From Halomicronema sp. CCY15110 (lineage in GTDB: Bacteria; Cyanobacteriota; Cyanobacteriia; Phormidesmidales; Phormidesmidaceae): DNA of 35,059 bases. Positions 1 to 9,010 of the stretch are shown here, piece after piece. The stretch is taken from the NCBI RefSeq assembly GCF_016888165.1, contig NZ_JACSWC010000276.1, positions 1 to 35,059 of the forward strand, in the 5' to 3' direction. A program made the translations under genes and the position numbers. The notes beneath the pieces are model-generated. The model saw nothing but the letters and a program-made list of their open reading frames with translations. It was not told where the DNA came from and ran no database searches. Positions within the stretch are counted from its first letter, which is position 1, and each line of letters opens with the position of its first letter.

Positions 1-409
1 TATAGCGACTCCACTCCTAACTGTCAATCACTTTGATGGAGAAATTTTGGGGTGCTGAAAGCAAGATTGCACGGTGGGTTCAGGGTTTTTGCGGCAAGCG
101 TTGTTTCAACTTCGTGAAAAATCTTTTGCAGATGACAAACTTTTTTTAGGGCCATTCGCTGCTGACGCTCTTTGGTGATGAGCCCAGTTGAACGGTTATT
201 GTCAAAGCGGGGCAGAGTTTCGGTTGACTTGCATGCTCCGCTGTCACGAGTCACTACATTTGGCGTTTCTTTTTGCTTAAAAGTTTAGAGCTTTGCTAGA
301 TATAGCGGGTTCATGAGCTACTCTATTGGCATCTCAGGCATAGTTTGGTTTGGTACGGAACTTGACTATGCTTTCGCAGTATATTTGCACTAATGCCAAG
401 GCTGGGCTT
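1..409. other. non-coding region upstream of dnaE
   Basis: I see no gene I can support here. A 76-codon open frame on the minus strand (24-254) has no recognisable domain and no good ribosome site. A weak promoter-like pair (TTGCTT at 273-278, TAGATA at 297-302, 18 bp apart) could drive dnaE, but only the upstream box is a fair match. The words tatagcg at 1 and 301 are similar but too short to call a repeat. Confidence 0.4.
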
Positions 410-3400
410 ATGTCGTTTGTAGGTCTACATATTCATAGTGACTACAGTTTGTTGGATGGGGCGAGTCAGTTACCGCACCTTGTCGAGTATGCGAAGTCAC
501 TGGAAATGCCCGCGATCGCTCTTACTGATCACGGCGTGATGTACGGCGCGATTGAACTCATCAAAGTTTGTAAGAAGGCTGGCATTAAGCCCATCATCGG
601 CAACGAGATGTACTTAATTAACGGGGACATCGATAAGCAACAGCGACGTCCTCGTTATCACCAGGTGATTTTGGCGAAGAATACCCAGGGCTACAAGAAC
701 CTGGTAAAGCTGACAACGCTCTCCCATTTAGAAGGGATGCAAGGGCGAGGGATCTTTTCACGTCCCTGTATTAACAAGGAGCTATTAGAGAAGTACAAAG
801 AAGGGCTCATCGTTACGAGCGCTTGCCTGGGCGGTGAAGTGCCTCAAGCGATTTTGCAGAAACGGCCGGAGATCGCGCGACGAGAAGCTCAGTGGTATAA
901 GGACGTTTTTGGGGACGACTACTATTTAGAGATCCAAGACCATGGGTCACCCGAAGATCGCATCGTGAATGTCGAAGTGGTGAAGATTGCCCGCGAGCTG
1001 GATATCAAGATTATCTGCACCAACGATTCTCACTTTATCTCGTGTCTCGATGTGGAAGCCCACGATGCCTTGTTGTGCATTCAGACCGGGAAACTGGTGA
1101 CCGAAGATAAACGGTTGCGATATAGCGGCACCGAATATTTGAAGTCGGCGGATGAGATGCGGCGACTGTTTCGAGATCATTTGCCTGATGACGTGATCGA
1201 AGAATCGATCCAAACCACGTTGGAAGTGGCGGATAAGGTCGAAGAATATACCGGAATTTTGGGGCAACCGCGAATTCCCGACTTCCCAATTCCGGAGCAA
1301 TTTGAGGGAGCCGAAGACTACATGGCTCACGTTGCCCGAGAGGGGTTGGTGCAACGGATGAAAGCGGCAGACTACACGGAAATTGAGCAAGAGTATCGCG
1401 ATCGCCTCGAATACGAAGTCGAAATGATGATTCAGATGGGTTTCCCCACTTACTTTTTGGTGGTGTGGGACTACATCCGATTTGCGCGGGAGAACAACAT
1501 TCCAGTCGGGCCGGGGCGGGGCTCAGCCGCAGGGTCTTTGGTGGCCTATGCGATGGGAATTACGAATATTGATCCGGTACACCACGGACTACTGTTTGAG
1601 CGCTTCCTTAATCCTGAACGGAAGTCGATGCCGGATATTGATACGGACTTCTGCATCGAACGGCGAGACGAAGTCATTGATTATGTGACGGAAAAGTACG
1701 GCAAAGAGCGGGTGGCGCAGATTATCACTTTCAACCGCATGACCTCTAAAGCCGTACTCAAGGATGTGGCCAGGGTGCTGGATATTCCCTACGCGGAATC
1801 CGATCGCATGGCGAAACTCATCCCCGTGTCGCGCGGCAAGCCGACCAAACTCAAGGTCATGGTGTCGGATGACACACCTGCGCCCGAGTTTAAGGAGCGC
1901 TACGACAAAGATCCGCAGGTGCAACGCTGGCTGGACATGGCGATGCGGATTGAGGGCATGAACAAAACTTTCGGAGTTCATGCGGCCGGGGTCGTGATCT
2001 CGAAAGATCCGCTGGATGAGATTGTGCCGCTGCAGCGGAATAACGATGGCCAGGTGATCACGCAGTACTACATGGAAGATGTGGAAGCCCTGGGACTCCT
2101 GAAAATGGACTTCTTAGGGCTGCGCAACTTGACGATGATTCACCGGGCGGTGGAGTTGGTGGCAGCGGGCAAAGGCGAAGTCCTCGATATGGACGATTTG
2201 CCGATGGATGATCCAGCGACCTTCAAGCTGCTAGAAAAGGGCGATTTGGGGGGCGTATTTCAACTGGAATCTTCGGGGATGCGGCAAATTGTGCGGGATT
2301 TAAAGCCGTCGGGTTTAGAAGACATTTCGTCGGTCTTGGCTCTATATCGACCGGGGCCGCTAGATGCAGGGCTGATTCCCAAGTTCATAAACCGGAAGCA
2401 CGGGCGCGAGAAAATTGACTTTGCGGACAAAGTTCTGGAGCCAATTCTCAGCGAGACCTACGGCATCATGGTCTACCAAGAACAGATCATGAAAATTGCC
2501 CAGGATATGGCGGGCTATTCGCTGGGACAGGCTGACCTGTTGCGAAGAGCTATGGGTAAAAAGAAAGTCTCGGAGATGGAGAAGCACAAAGGACAATTCA
2601 TTGAAGGGTCGGTAGCCAAGGGTGTTCCCAAGAAAGTGGTCGAAGAGCTTTGGGATCAGATGGTGAAGTTTGCGGAGTACTGCTTCAATAAGTCGCACTC
2701 TACCGCCTACGGATTTGTGACCTTTCAAACAGCGTATCTGAAGGCGAATTATCCCGTCGAATATATGGCGGCGCTGCTGACCTCGAACAGCGGCGACCAG
2801 GATAAGGTGCAGATGCACATTGCGAACTGCATCAGCATGGGCATTGAAGTGCTGCCGCCGAATATCAATGAGTCGCGGGTGGATTTCACACCGAAGGGGC
2901 AGCAGATTTTGTTTGGCCTGTCGGCGGTGCGCAACCTTGGGCAGGGAGCCATTGAGTGTCTTTTAGAGAGTCGCGAGGAGGACGGGCCATTCACGTCGTT
3001 GCCGGAGCTGTGCGATCGCGTTGATATGCGGGCAGTAAACCGGCGAGCGTTGGAGGCGTTGATTCTCAGTGGCGCATTTGACCCCATTGACCCGAATCGC
3101 AACCAGTTGATGCACGATTTGGAACTGGTCTTGGAATGGGCGCAAAGTCGGGCCAAGGATCGAGAGATTGGTCAGGGCAACTTGCTGGATATGCTGGGCG
3201 TGGGAGGCGATCCGGCGGGAGAGATCGCGTCCATGGGAGGCTTTGAAAGTGCTCCGAAAGCGCCACCGGTAGATGATTTTGAACCGCAAGACAAGCTCAA
3301 ACAGGAAAAGGAACTACTCGGCTTCTACATTTCAGACCATCCCCTGAAGTCGGTGCAAAAGTCAGCCCGCATTTTGGCTCCGGTGAACTTAGGCGAACTG

Positions 3401-3928
3401 GAAGGATTACCGGAAAATGTGACGTTGAGCGCGATCGCAATGTTGGCGAACGTGAAACCCATCGTGACGAAAAAAGGCGATCGCATGGCCATCGTGCTGC
3501 TCGAAGATCTCTCCGGCAGCGTGGAAGGGGTCGTGTTCCCCCGCTCTTATGAACGGATTGGGCAGCACATTCAGCCCGATGCCCGGTTGATGGTGTGGGG
3601 TAAATGCGATCGCCGGGACGATCAGATTCAATTCATCGTTGATGATGCTGAACCCATCGAAGACGTAACCATGGTCATGGTGGATCTGGATGCCAGCATT
3701 GCCGCTGATATTGAGCAACAGCATCGCTTACGCAATGTGATTCGGAGCAATCAAGGCGATGATCCGAAATATGCCCGAGTTCCTGTGATTGCCGTGATTG
3801 GCAAAGATGTCGAGCGGCAGGTAGTACGGTTAGGGGCTCAGTTTCGGGTCAAGGATGCGGAAGCCGCGATCGCAGCGCTAGCCCGAGCCGATTTCAAGGC
3901 CCGCACCAGTCCTTTGATCAGCGCTTAG
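410..3928 (+). CDS. dnaE: DNA polymerase III subunit alpha, intact and intein-free
   Basis: This is the replicative DNA polymerase catalytic subunit (C-family), which works in the cytoplasm within the holoenzyme. I chose the ATG at 410 because the conserved N-terminus [13 protein letters not shown] begins there and an AAGG ribosome site lies about 8 bases upstream. An in-frame TTG at 350 would add 20 unconserved residues. The product is 1172 aa, close to the extein total of cyanobacterial DnaE. The PHP domain starts at once with HIHSDYS (His7, His9). The polymerase palm has DIDTDF with Asp409, Asp411 and Asp413, matching the E. coli D401/D403 pair. The fingers and tau-binding parts follow, with an OB-fold near residues 990-1070. 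Many cyanobacteria split this gene at a trans-splicing intein between KFAEY and CFNKS; here Tyr757-Cys758 are contiguous. The gene appears monocistronic and is followed by an inverted-repeat element. Confidence 0.97.
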   Translation: MSFVGLHIHSDYSLLDGASQLPHLVEYAKSLEMPAIALTDHGVMYGAIELIKVCKKAGIKPIIGNEMYLINGDIDKQQRRPRYHQVILAKNTQGYKNLVKLTTLSHLEGMQGRGIFSRPCINKELLEKYKEGLIVTSACLGGEVPQAILQKRPEIARREAQWYKDVFGDDYYLEIQDHGSPEDRIVNVEVVKIARELDIKIICTNDSHFISCLDVEAHDALLCIQTGKLVTEDKRLRYSGTEYLKSADEMRRLFRDHLPDDVIEESIQTTLEVADKVEEYTGILGQPRIPDFPIPEQFEGAEDYMAHVAREGLVQRMKAADYTEIEQEYRDRLEYEVEMMIQMGFPTYFLVVWDYIRFARENNIPVGPGRGSAAGSLVAYAMGITNIDPVHHGLLFERFLNPERKSMPDIDTDFCIERRDEVIDYVTEKYGKERVAQIITFNRMTSKAVLKDVARVLDIPYAESDRMAKLIPVSRGKPTKLKVMVSDDTPAPEFKERYDKDPQVQRWLDMAMRIEGMNKTFGVHAAGVVISKDPLDEIVPLQRNNDGQVITQYYMEDVEALGLLKMDFLGLRNLTMIHRAVELVAAGKGEVLDMDDLPMDDPATFKLLEKGDLGGVFQLESSGMRQIVRDLKPSGLEDISSVLALYRPGPLDAGLIPKFINRKHGREKIDFADKVLEPILSETYGIMVYQEQIMKIAQDMAGYSLGQADLLRRAMGKKKVSEMEKHKGQFIEGSVAKGVPKKVVEELWDQMVKFAEYCFNKSHSTAYGFVTFQTAYLKANYPVEYMAALLTSNSGDQDKVQMHIANCISMGIEVLPPNINESRVDFTPKGQQILFGLSAVRNLGQGAIECLLESREEDGPFTSLPELCDRVDMRAVNRRALEALILSGAFDPIDPNRNQLMHDLELVLEWAQSRAKDREIGQGNLLDMLGVGGDPAGEIASMGGFESAPKAPPVDDFEPQDKLKQEKELLGFYISDHPLKSVQKSARILAPVNLGELEGLPENVTLSAIAMLANVKPIVTKKGDRMAIVLLEDLSGSVEGVVFPRSYERIGQHIQPDARLMVWGKCDRRDDQIQFIVDDAEPIEDVTMVMVDLDASIAADIEQQHRLRNVIRSNQGDDPKYARVPVIAVIGKDVERQVVRLGAQFRVKDAEAAIAALARADFKARTSPLISA

Positions 3929-3963
3929 GAAACTGCAACTAAAAAAAGTATCCGTTTAATCCG

Positions 3964-4036
3964 GTTTCGACTTCGCTCAACCTTCCAGTATCGAGAGTTG
4001 AGCGGAGTCGAAACTCGGTCCATGGGGGTCTTTTTT
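3964..4036. repeat. interspersed inverted-repeat element, copy 1
   Basis: An 18-base left arm (gtttcgacttcgctcaac, 3964-3981) pairs with a right arm at 3997-4014 with one mismatch around a 15-base loop. A GGGTC-T6 tail follows and ends at 4036. The right arm and tail recur at 26013-26050. The element lies between the convergent genes dnaE and the diguanylate cyclase, so it may end transcription from one or both sides. The T run is about 16 bases from the stem, so it is not a classic tight terminator. Confidence 0.75.
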
Positions 4037-4180
4037 GCGCGCAAGTCCCTTAGGCACGGCGAGCACGGCGAACTCCGGTGGGGGCAGTGGATGGGGAAAT
4101 GCGTTTTGGGAACGCCCCTGATCAGCTATCCCCTATCGGGCGTCGATACCTTGAGCGTGGCTTCCTGCGCTTGCGAACAT

Positions 4181-5695
4181 CTAAGAAGTGGGCAGGGCGA
4201 TGCGGTTACGCCCCTGCGCTTTGGCCTGATACAACGCGCGATCGGCCAGATTGAGTAACTCATCAGGAGCGATCGCTGCTTGGGGCACCATTGAGGCCAG
4301 GCCAAAACTCAGGGTCAAACTCCCAGATTGAGAATCTTCGTGCCGAATGGCCAATGCCTGAATACGGCAGCGCAGTATCCCAAGCAACTCTACGGCCGCA
4401 TCGGCCTCCGTATCCGGCAGCAGAATGACAAACTCTTCGCCGCCGTAGCGGGCGACCAAGTCTTGCGATCGCTTAAAGACTAACTGCATCGTGCTTGCCA
4501 CCTGTTTAAAACAGGTATCGCCTTCAGGGTGTCCATAGCGATCGTTGTACTGTTTGAAGAAATCAATATCCGCCAGAATCAACGTCAACATGCCACCCCG
4601 AGTCTGTTGCTCTCGCCAACACTCTTCTAGGTAATGGTCAAATCGACGGCGATTGGCGACCCCGGTCAAACCATCCATGGTCGCGAGGGTTTGCCAATGC
4701 TCGTACAGTTCTGCTTGAAATACCGCAATGCCAAACTGCATGGCGATTCGAGACAACAGTTGAATTTCAGTCTCGGTCCAGTAGCGTGGCCCCCGGCAAT
4801 GGTGGGCAATCAGCAATCCCCAAAGCCGCCCCTCTTGCAACACGGGCACGACCAGATTGGCCCGCACGCCAAAGCCGCTCAGTAACTCGATATGACAAGC
4901 ATCGATGCCAGCAGTGTAAATATCGTTGATCGCTCGCACGCGACCTTGTTCGTAGAGCGAGACATAGCCATCGCGAAAGCACGGCTCTTCGATGTGGGTA
5001 AAGAGAATGGGCATCACCCCCGGTGCCGCTGATTCAACGGTCACGGTACCGCTCCAGTCAGGCTTGAAACGGTAAAGCACAACCCGATCTGTCCGCAAAA
5101 ACAACCGCACCTGCGCCACGGTAGTGTCTAAAATTTCATCTAACTCCGTACACTCATAGATGCGTTGAGAAATCGTGTCAATCAGTCGTTCTTGGGATAA
5201 CTCTCGTTGCGTTAACTGGCGTTGCCGCCGGAGGATTTTGATCTTTTGCTGTAGGGCTTGATTAATTCTTTTCAGTTCCTGGGTCTCAGCCTGAATGGCC
5301 GCAGCCACCGCTTGATTACTCTGCCGCATCACCTCAGACACGATTTGACGATCTTGCAGTTTTTTCAAACACCAACAGACGATGAGTTGCCCATTGGCAG
5401 TGGCGATAGAGTCAGCATTGACCTGCACTCGAACGGGTTGTCCCAGGGTTTGTAATGACATTTCCCAGGGGGGAATCTGCGCTGCCGTCGTCGCGATATA
5501 GTTCAGTCGCTGCTGTAGCCGCGATCGCTCCGTCGCAACGACAAAATGTGACAAAGACTGCCCCTGCAATGCGGCCAAAGGCTTACCCAGCAAGGTCTGA
5601 GCCGCCTGATTGGCATCTTCAATGTAACCATCAGCAGTTGTGATCAGACAGGATTCAGAGCACAGCTCAAACAGTTTTTGATACTGACCAGTCAT
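4181..5695 (-). CDS. PAS-cyanobacteriochrome GAF-GGDEF diguanylate cyclase
   Basis: A 504-aa soluble sensor that probably makes cyclic di-GMP from two GTP under light control. A PAS domain spans about residues 5-110, followed by a coiled-coil linker (about 125-175), a GAF domain (about 184-330) and a GGDEF domain (335-500). The GAF domain has Cys267-His268 in ACHIELL, the canonical bilin-attachment site of cyanobacteriochromes, and a second cysteine (Cys239) in EPCF, 28 residues earlier. That resembles the DXCF class with Asp replaced by Glu. The cyclase site is intact: GGEEF at 418-422, metal-binding Asp376 and Asp378 in ADID, and an RSQD inhibitory site (409-412). No EAL or HD-GYP partner lies nearby. 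The GGDEF call is certain; the chromophore and wavelengths are inferred. Confidence 0.93.
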   Translation of the reverse strand: MTGQYQKLFELCSESCLITTADGYIEDANQAAQTLLGKPLAALQGQSLSHFVVATERSRLQQRLNYIATTAAQIPPWEMSLQTLGQPVRVQVNADSIATANGQLIVCWCLKKLQDRQIVSEVMRQSNQAVAAAIQAETQELKRINQALQQKIKILRRQRQLTQRELSQERLIDTISQRIYECTELDEILDTTVAQVRLFLRTDRVVLYRFKPDWSGTVTVESAAPGVMPILFTHIEEPCFRDGYVSLYEQGRVRAINDIYTAGIDACHIELLSGFGVRANLVVPVLQEGRLWGLLIAHHCRGPRYWTETEIQLLSRIAMQFGIAVFQAELYEHWQTLATMDGLTGVANRRRFDHYLEECWREQQTRGGMLTLILADIDFFKQYNDRYGHPEGDTCFKQVASTMQLVFKRSQDLVARYGGEEFVILLPDTEADAAVELLGILRCRIQALAIRHEDSQSGSLTLSFGLASMVPQAAIAPDELLNLADRALYQAKAQGRNRIALPTS

Positions 5696-6070
5696 CTATA
5701 TCAATCAGCTTCTTAAAAGCGCCTATGGTTGACTTAATTACCACTTGCGAACGACGGCCTGCACCAATACGTATTCCATACAGAAAAATCATTGAGGAAG
5801 CGATATGGACGGTAATCCATCAATCGCGCCAGCCCTTTAAAGCAGCCATGAGAACCACTGAAATACAGCGTTCCCCCGCTGGATAAGGGACAAATTCAGA
5901 TCTAAGACTTAAGCGTGACAAGGATTTCAGGGCTGACGCTGTACCTCACGGGAACAGGAAACGCTGTAGGGGATATTTTCACGGAGTAGCTTGGCGGACC
6001 AAACTTGCGTACCTTCGCAAAACAGCGCGACCATCCAATCAATTTACTTGGTCATGAAGGAATCCGGATG

Positions 6071-6094
6071 AATGTAAAGCGTTTCGTTTACATT
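6071..6094. promoter_or_regulatory. 8-bp inverted repeat, possible operator or RNA hairpin
   Basis: AATGTAAA at 6071-6078 is matched exactly by TTTACATT at 6087-6094 with an 8-base spacer that can extend the pairing by two CG pairs around one bulge. It lies about 270 bases upstream of the DUF4079 gene. Its function is unknown. Confidence 0.3.
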
Positions 6095-6320
6095 GCCCCG
6101 TGCCACTCAATGATTGAGGGGATCCGTTTGGGGCCGTAGGGCAAAGGCATACCTCCTATGTTTGCATTGCGGAATTCGCTTGCGGATGAGATCCGAGTTT
6201 TAAACCATTGATGGATTGGCAAATTTGGGATTTGCTGGGGCAAAGACCGATCGCAGACAGTCAGGCCCGGCATCAATGATTCTGCCAACCGGTAAGGTAG
6301 CTCTCAGTCGGCCAGCAATC

Positions 6321-6357
6321 TATAATTTTTGTGTATGAGAGCAGCCGTTAGGAAGGG
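6321..6357 (+). promoter_or_regulatory. -10 box and ribosome site of the DUF4079 gene
   Basis: A perfect TATAAT lies at 6321-6326 and a GGAAGGG ribosome site at 6351-6357, 8 bases before the ATG. No convincing -35 box is seen at 16-18 bp, so the promoter may need an activator or be an accidental match. Confidence 0.4.
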
Positions 6358-6365
6358 TAAGAAAT

Positions 6366-6842
6366 ATGGACATTGGCCCATTGGAACCGTTGAAGCCTTA
6401 TTTGAACTTTTTTCATCCCATTTTTATGTGGGTTTTATTAGGGCTGAGCATTTATGCCATGTATCTCGGGTTCAAAATTCGCCAGACGCGGTCAGCGGAA
6501 GGTGATGTCAAGAAGGAATTGATTAAAGGCAAGTTTAACGCGCGGCATCACAAGTGGGGCTCAGCCTTGCTCGCACTGATGGTGTTGGGCAGTATCGGCG
6601 GCATGGGAGTGACCTACGTCAACAACGGCAAGCTCTTTTTCGGCCCGCACCTACTGGTGGGGTTGGGCATGACGGGGATGATTGCCACCTCAGCTTCTTT
6701 GGTACCGTTTATGCAAAAGGGCAATGACACGGCGCGTTCAGCCCATATTGCTCTGAACGTGATTTTAGTCGGGTTGTTTGGCTGGCAAGCTGTCACGGGG
6801 GTGCAGATTGTGCAGCGCATCCTCGAAAACTTCGGGAGCTAA
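6366..6842 (+). CDS. DUF4079 four-helix membrane protein
   Basis: A 158-aa integral membrane protein resembling the DUF4079 family, found mainly in cyanobacteria and plastid-bearing lineages; its biochemical role is unknown. Four hydrophobic segments are visible at about 15-36, 63-85, 95-116 and 124-147. A hydrophilic basic loop (about 37-62) ends in His61-His62. Histidines at 17, 61/62, 95 and 127 sit at or near the helix ends, an arrangement like b-type cytochromes of the b561/ferric reductase sort; haem binding is my inference. The start is supported by a strong ribosome site (GGAAGGG). The gene stands alone and ends at a perfect hairpin terminator. Confidence 0.85.
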   Translation: MDIGPLEPLKPYLNFFHPIFMWVLLGLSIYAMYLGFKIRQTRSAEGDVKKELIKGKFNARHHKWGSALLALMVLGSIGGMGVTYVNNGKLFFGPHLLVGLGMTGMIATSASLVPFMQKGNDTARSAHIALNVILVGLFGWQAVTGVQIVQRILENFGS

Positions 6843-6884
6843 TTGCGGCAGCCACAACCGTCACCGACGTATCCAGGCAATTGA

Positions 6885-6918
6885 AAACTCGGCAGGGGCG
6901 ATCGCTCCTGCCGAGTTT
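6885..6918. terminator. bidirectional terminator hairpin with HIP1 in the loop
   Basis: AAACTCGGCAGG (6885-6896) pairs perfectly with CCTGCCGAGTTT (6907-6918) around a 10-base loop that contains GCGATCGC. The right arm ends in TTT followed by GTTTA, and the left arm starts with AAAA. It lies between the convergent DUF4079 and kinase genes, so it can serve both. Confidence 0.8.
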
Positions 6919-6954
6919 GTTTATGGCCCAATTTGCCTGACGGGCGATCGCTCT

Positions 6955-8301
6955 TCACGACAGCGACGTTTCGGTTGCCAAACTGTCCAAGATCTCAACG
7001 ATGGCCTGCCAGGTGGGGCGATCGCCGAGCTGTGACGACAGACAGGCTTGCTGCAGGTGCTTCAGGGTGTGCCAGCGATCGCTGTGGGCCTCGATATCTG
7101 GCGGCGGACAACGGTCTAACAGATCTTCTAACAGACAGCCAAACGCCCTCACTTCAAGGCGGGCTAAATCCGTGCTGAGATGAGCCTCGGTAGCGTCGAA
7201 AAATCCAGCGGCCCCAAAATCGCTCAAAAAACTGTCGCCGCTAGCATTCGTCAAAATATTGTGCGCGTAAAGGTCGCCATGCAGAATGCCACGACCATGC
7301 AAATGAGCGGCAGCGGCGGCAATCCCGCTGGCGATCCGCAGACTCACCGCCAAAGGAAACTGCGTCTCGGCAGGGTAGGTGTCGCGGGTGCAACTGGCCA
7401 AACTAGGCGGGCCGCCCAAGGTTTTGTAGTCAGCTTCGATAAAGGGAAAAACCAGTCCGGCTTTTTGCGCTGGATGATTCACCACCTGCCCCAATACGCT
7501 CACCAAATGAGGATGACGCCCAGCCGCCATACAGGCCTGCATTTCATCGATCGGGGAGCCATCGCTGGTGATAGCGCCTTTGAATAATTTGACGGCAACG
7601 GTCTGCGAGGAGTCCTGGCGTTGCCAAACGGCTCGGTAAATGACGCCAGAGGCTCCCTGTCCTAGTTCTTCAGCCACGGCGAGATCGCCCCAATCAATTG
7701 TGGTCAAATCTCCAGACGATTGGGGAACTGGGGAGAATTCAGTGCAAAAGGGATTGCCCGCATAGGCCAGCCAAGCGAGACGGGGCAACGACAGTAACCA
7801 ATCGGGCAGAGCCGATAACTGATTGGCCGCGAGTCGAATCAGTTCTAAGTTTTGACAGGCGGCCAACTCATCCGGCAAAAACTGTAGGCGATTGCCTGCC
7901 AGCATGAGTTTTTGCAGTTTAGACAATTGGCCCAGCGAGGCGGGTAGGGTGGTGAGTTGGTTGTTGGTGAGAATCAACCACCGGGTTTGGGGGGGCAGGG
8001 CGGTTTCGCTCAGGTTGGTGAGCTGATTGGCCTTAAAGCTAATCATGGAGAGTTGAGGACACTGTGCCAATACTTCGGGCACGGTCTCAAATTGATTGTT
8101 GTTCAGAAACAGCACCTGGAGGTGGCGCAGCCGAGGCAAGTCGTCGGGTAATGCCGATAGACGATTGTTGGACAGGTCCAAAATCTCTAAGCAATCCGCC
8201 AGCTTAAAGATCTCCGGGGGAAATTGGGTCAGCTGCTCTGACAAACTGAGGCGCTTGACGCCTTGAATCTCACCGCTTCGTAATTGCTCCAATGTGGCCA
8301 T
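6955..8301 (-). CDS. leucine-rich repeat protein kinase
   Basis: A 448-aa protein with N-terminal leucine-rich repeats (about residues 25-190, of the type LxxLxLxxNxLxxLP) fused to a Ser/Thr-type protein kinase domain (about 205-445). Kinase motifs numbered from the ATG at 8301 are the glycine-rich loop GQGASG (214-219), Lys238 in VAVKLF, HGDLYAHN in the catalytic loop (His341, Asp343, Asn348) and DFG (361-363). The catalytic Asp, Asn and Lys are all present, so it is probably active, though HRD is HGD as in kinases not activated through an activation-loop phosphate. An upstream TTG at 8346 would add 15 residues without support. There is no signal peptide or membrane segment. The substrate is unknown. 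The convergent neighbour is separated by a terminator. Confidence 0.9.
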   Translation of the reverse strand: MATLEQLRSGEIQGVKRLSLSEQLTQFPPEIFKLADCLEILDLSNNRLSALPDDLPRLRHLQVLFLNNNQFETVPEVLAQCPQLSMISFKANQLTNLSETALPPQTRWLILTNNQLTTLPASLGQLSKLQKLMLAGNRLQFLPDELAACQNLELIRLAANQLSALPDWLLSLPRLAWLAYAGNPFCTEFSPVPQSSGDLTTIDWGDLAVAEELGQGASGVIYRAVWQRQDSSQTVAVKLFKGAITSDGSPIDEMQACMAAGRHPHLVSVLGQVVNHPAQKAGLVFPFIEADYKTLGGPPSLASCTRDTYPAETQFPLAVSLRIASGIAAAAAHLHGRGILHGDLYAHNILTNASGDSFLSDFGAAGFFDATEAHLSTDLARLEVRAFGCLLEDLLDRCPPPDIEAHSDRWHTLKHLQQACLSSQLGDRPTWQAIVEILDSLATETSLS

Positions 8302-8430
8302 GGTGTTGGGGGTGCTTTGAAGGTGTGCGTCGCTGTTTGGGGTCAAGCAGATTTTAGCCGTGGATGCGGCCCGGATAAATTCTCAAGGTGCTTACCCGCA
8401 GTAGATGAAACATGACGACCAGCCGAAAAT

Positions 8431-8883
8431 CTAGGCGGTGGCTGCTCGCTCTAGCACGAGGGTAAACGGGCCATCGTTCACGATATCGACCTGCATCATC
8501 GCGCCAAATCGGCCCATTTCCACCACTAAACCACTTTGCGTGAGCATCTCGACAAACTGCTCATAGAGCATTTCCGCTTGGTCAGGTGGGGCGGCTTGGG
8601 CAAAAGAGGGGCGACGACCTTTATTGCAATCGCCATAAAGGGTGAACTGGCTAATGACTAAGAGTTCCCCCTGGATGTCTTGGACAGATAAATCAGGGCG
8701 ATCGCTCCCCGGCGCGGAAAAAATTCTCAGGTACAGACATTTACGGGCCATCCAAGCGAGCTCGGCAGGCGTGTCGGTGGGGGCAATGCCGACGAGCAGG
8801 TTGAGGCCGCGACCGATTTGCCCCACGATTGCACCGGCCACCGACACACTGGAGGACTGCACTCGCTGAACGACAACACGCAT
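8431..8883 (-). CDS. dtd: D-aminoacyl-tRNA deacylase
   Basis: This cytoplasmic enzyme removes D-amino acids (D-Tyr and others, and Gly from tRNA-Ala) from mischarged tRNA. At 150 aa it has the normal family length. The signature SQFTLYGD lies in the middle, with KGRRPSF just after it, and the cross-subunit Gly-Pro motif is seen in [10 protein letters not shown] near the C-terminus. I chose the ATG at 8883 because MRVVVQRV is the family N-terminus; an open frame continues 26 codons upstream but is not conserved. It is co-directional with its neighbours but has gaps of about 130 bp on each side, so it may be transcribed alone. Confidence 0.95.
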   Translation of the reverse strand: MRVVVQRVQSSSVSVAGAIVGQIGRGLNLLVGIAPTDTPAELAWMARKCLYLRIFSAPGSDRPDLSVQDIQGELLVISQFTLYGDCNKGRRPSFAQAAPPDQAEMLYEQFVEMLTQSGLVVEMGRFGAMMQVDIVNDGPFTLVLERAATA

Positions 8884-9010
8884 GGAACGGATTCTCAGGG
8901 AAGGGGTAAACACGGGCCGAAGGGGCAAGGGAGCAGCCCATCGCCGGGCTGTAGACAGCATAAACGCCGATGCGATCGCTCACCAGCGATCGCGCCATCC
9001 CCATGTCTCC

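Larger units (their letters stand above)
5696..6365. other. 670-bp apparently non-coding region
   Basis: No gene is supported between the divergent diguanylate cyclase and DUF4079 genes. It holds a short hairpin (6071-6094) and a -10-like box just before the DUF4079 gene. A 66-codon minus-strand frame at 6088-6288 has no recognisable features. The length leaves room for a small RNA, but I cannot point to one. Confidence 0.5.

Noticed and set aside
24-254. 76-codon minus-strand frame upstream of dnaE
   Set aside because: No domain, no ribosome site and no hydrophobic or coiled-coil pattern; likely chance.
947-3724. Several long minus-strand frames inside dnaE
   Set aside because: They lie opposite a certain, highly conserved gene and show no family resemblance.
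4101-4115. GCGTT-loop-AACGC hairpin downstream of the diguanylate cyclase gene
   Set aside because: A 5-bp stem without a T run on the minus strand is too weak to call a terminator.
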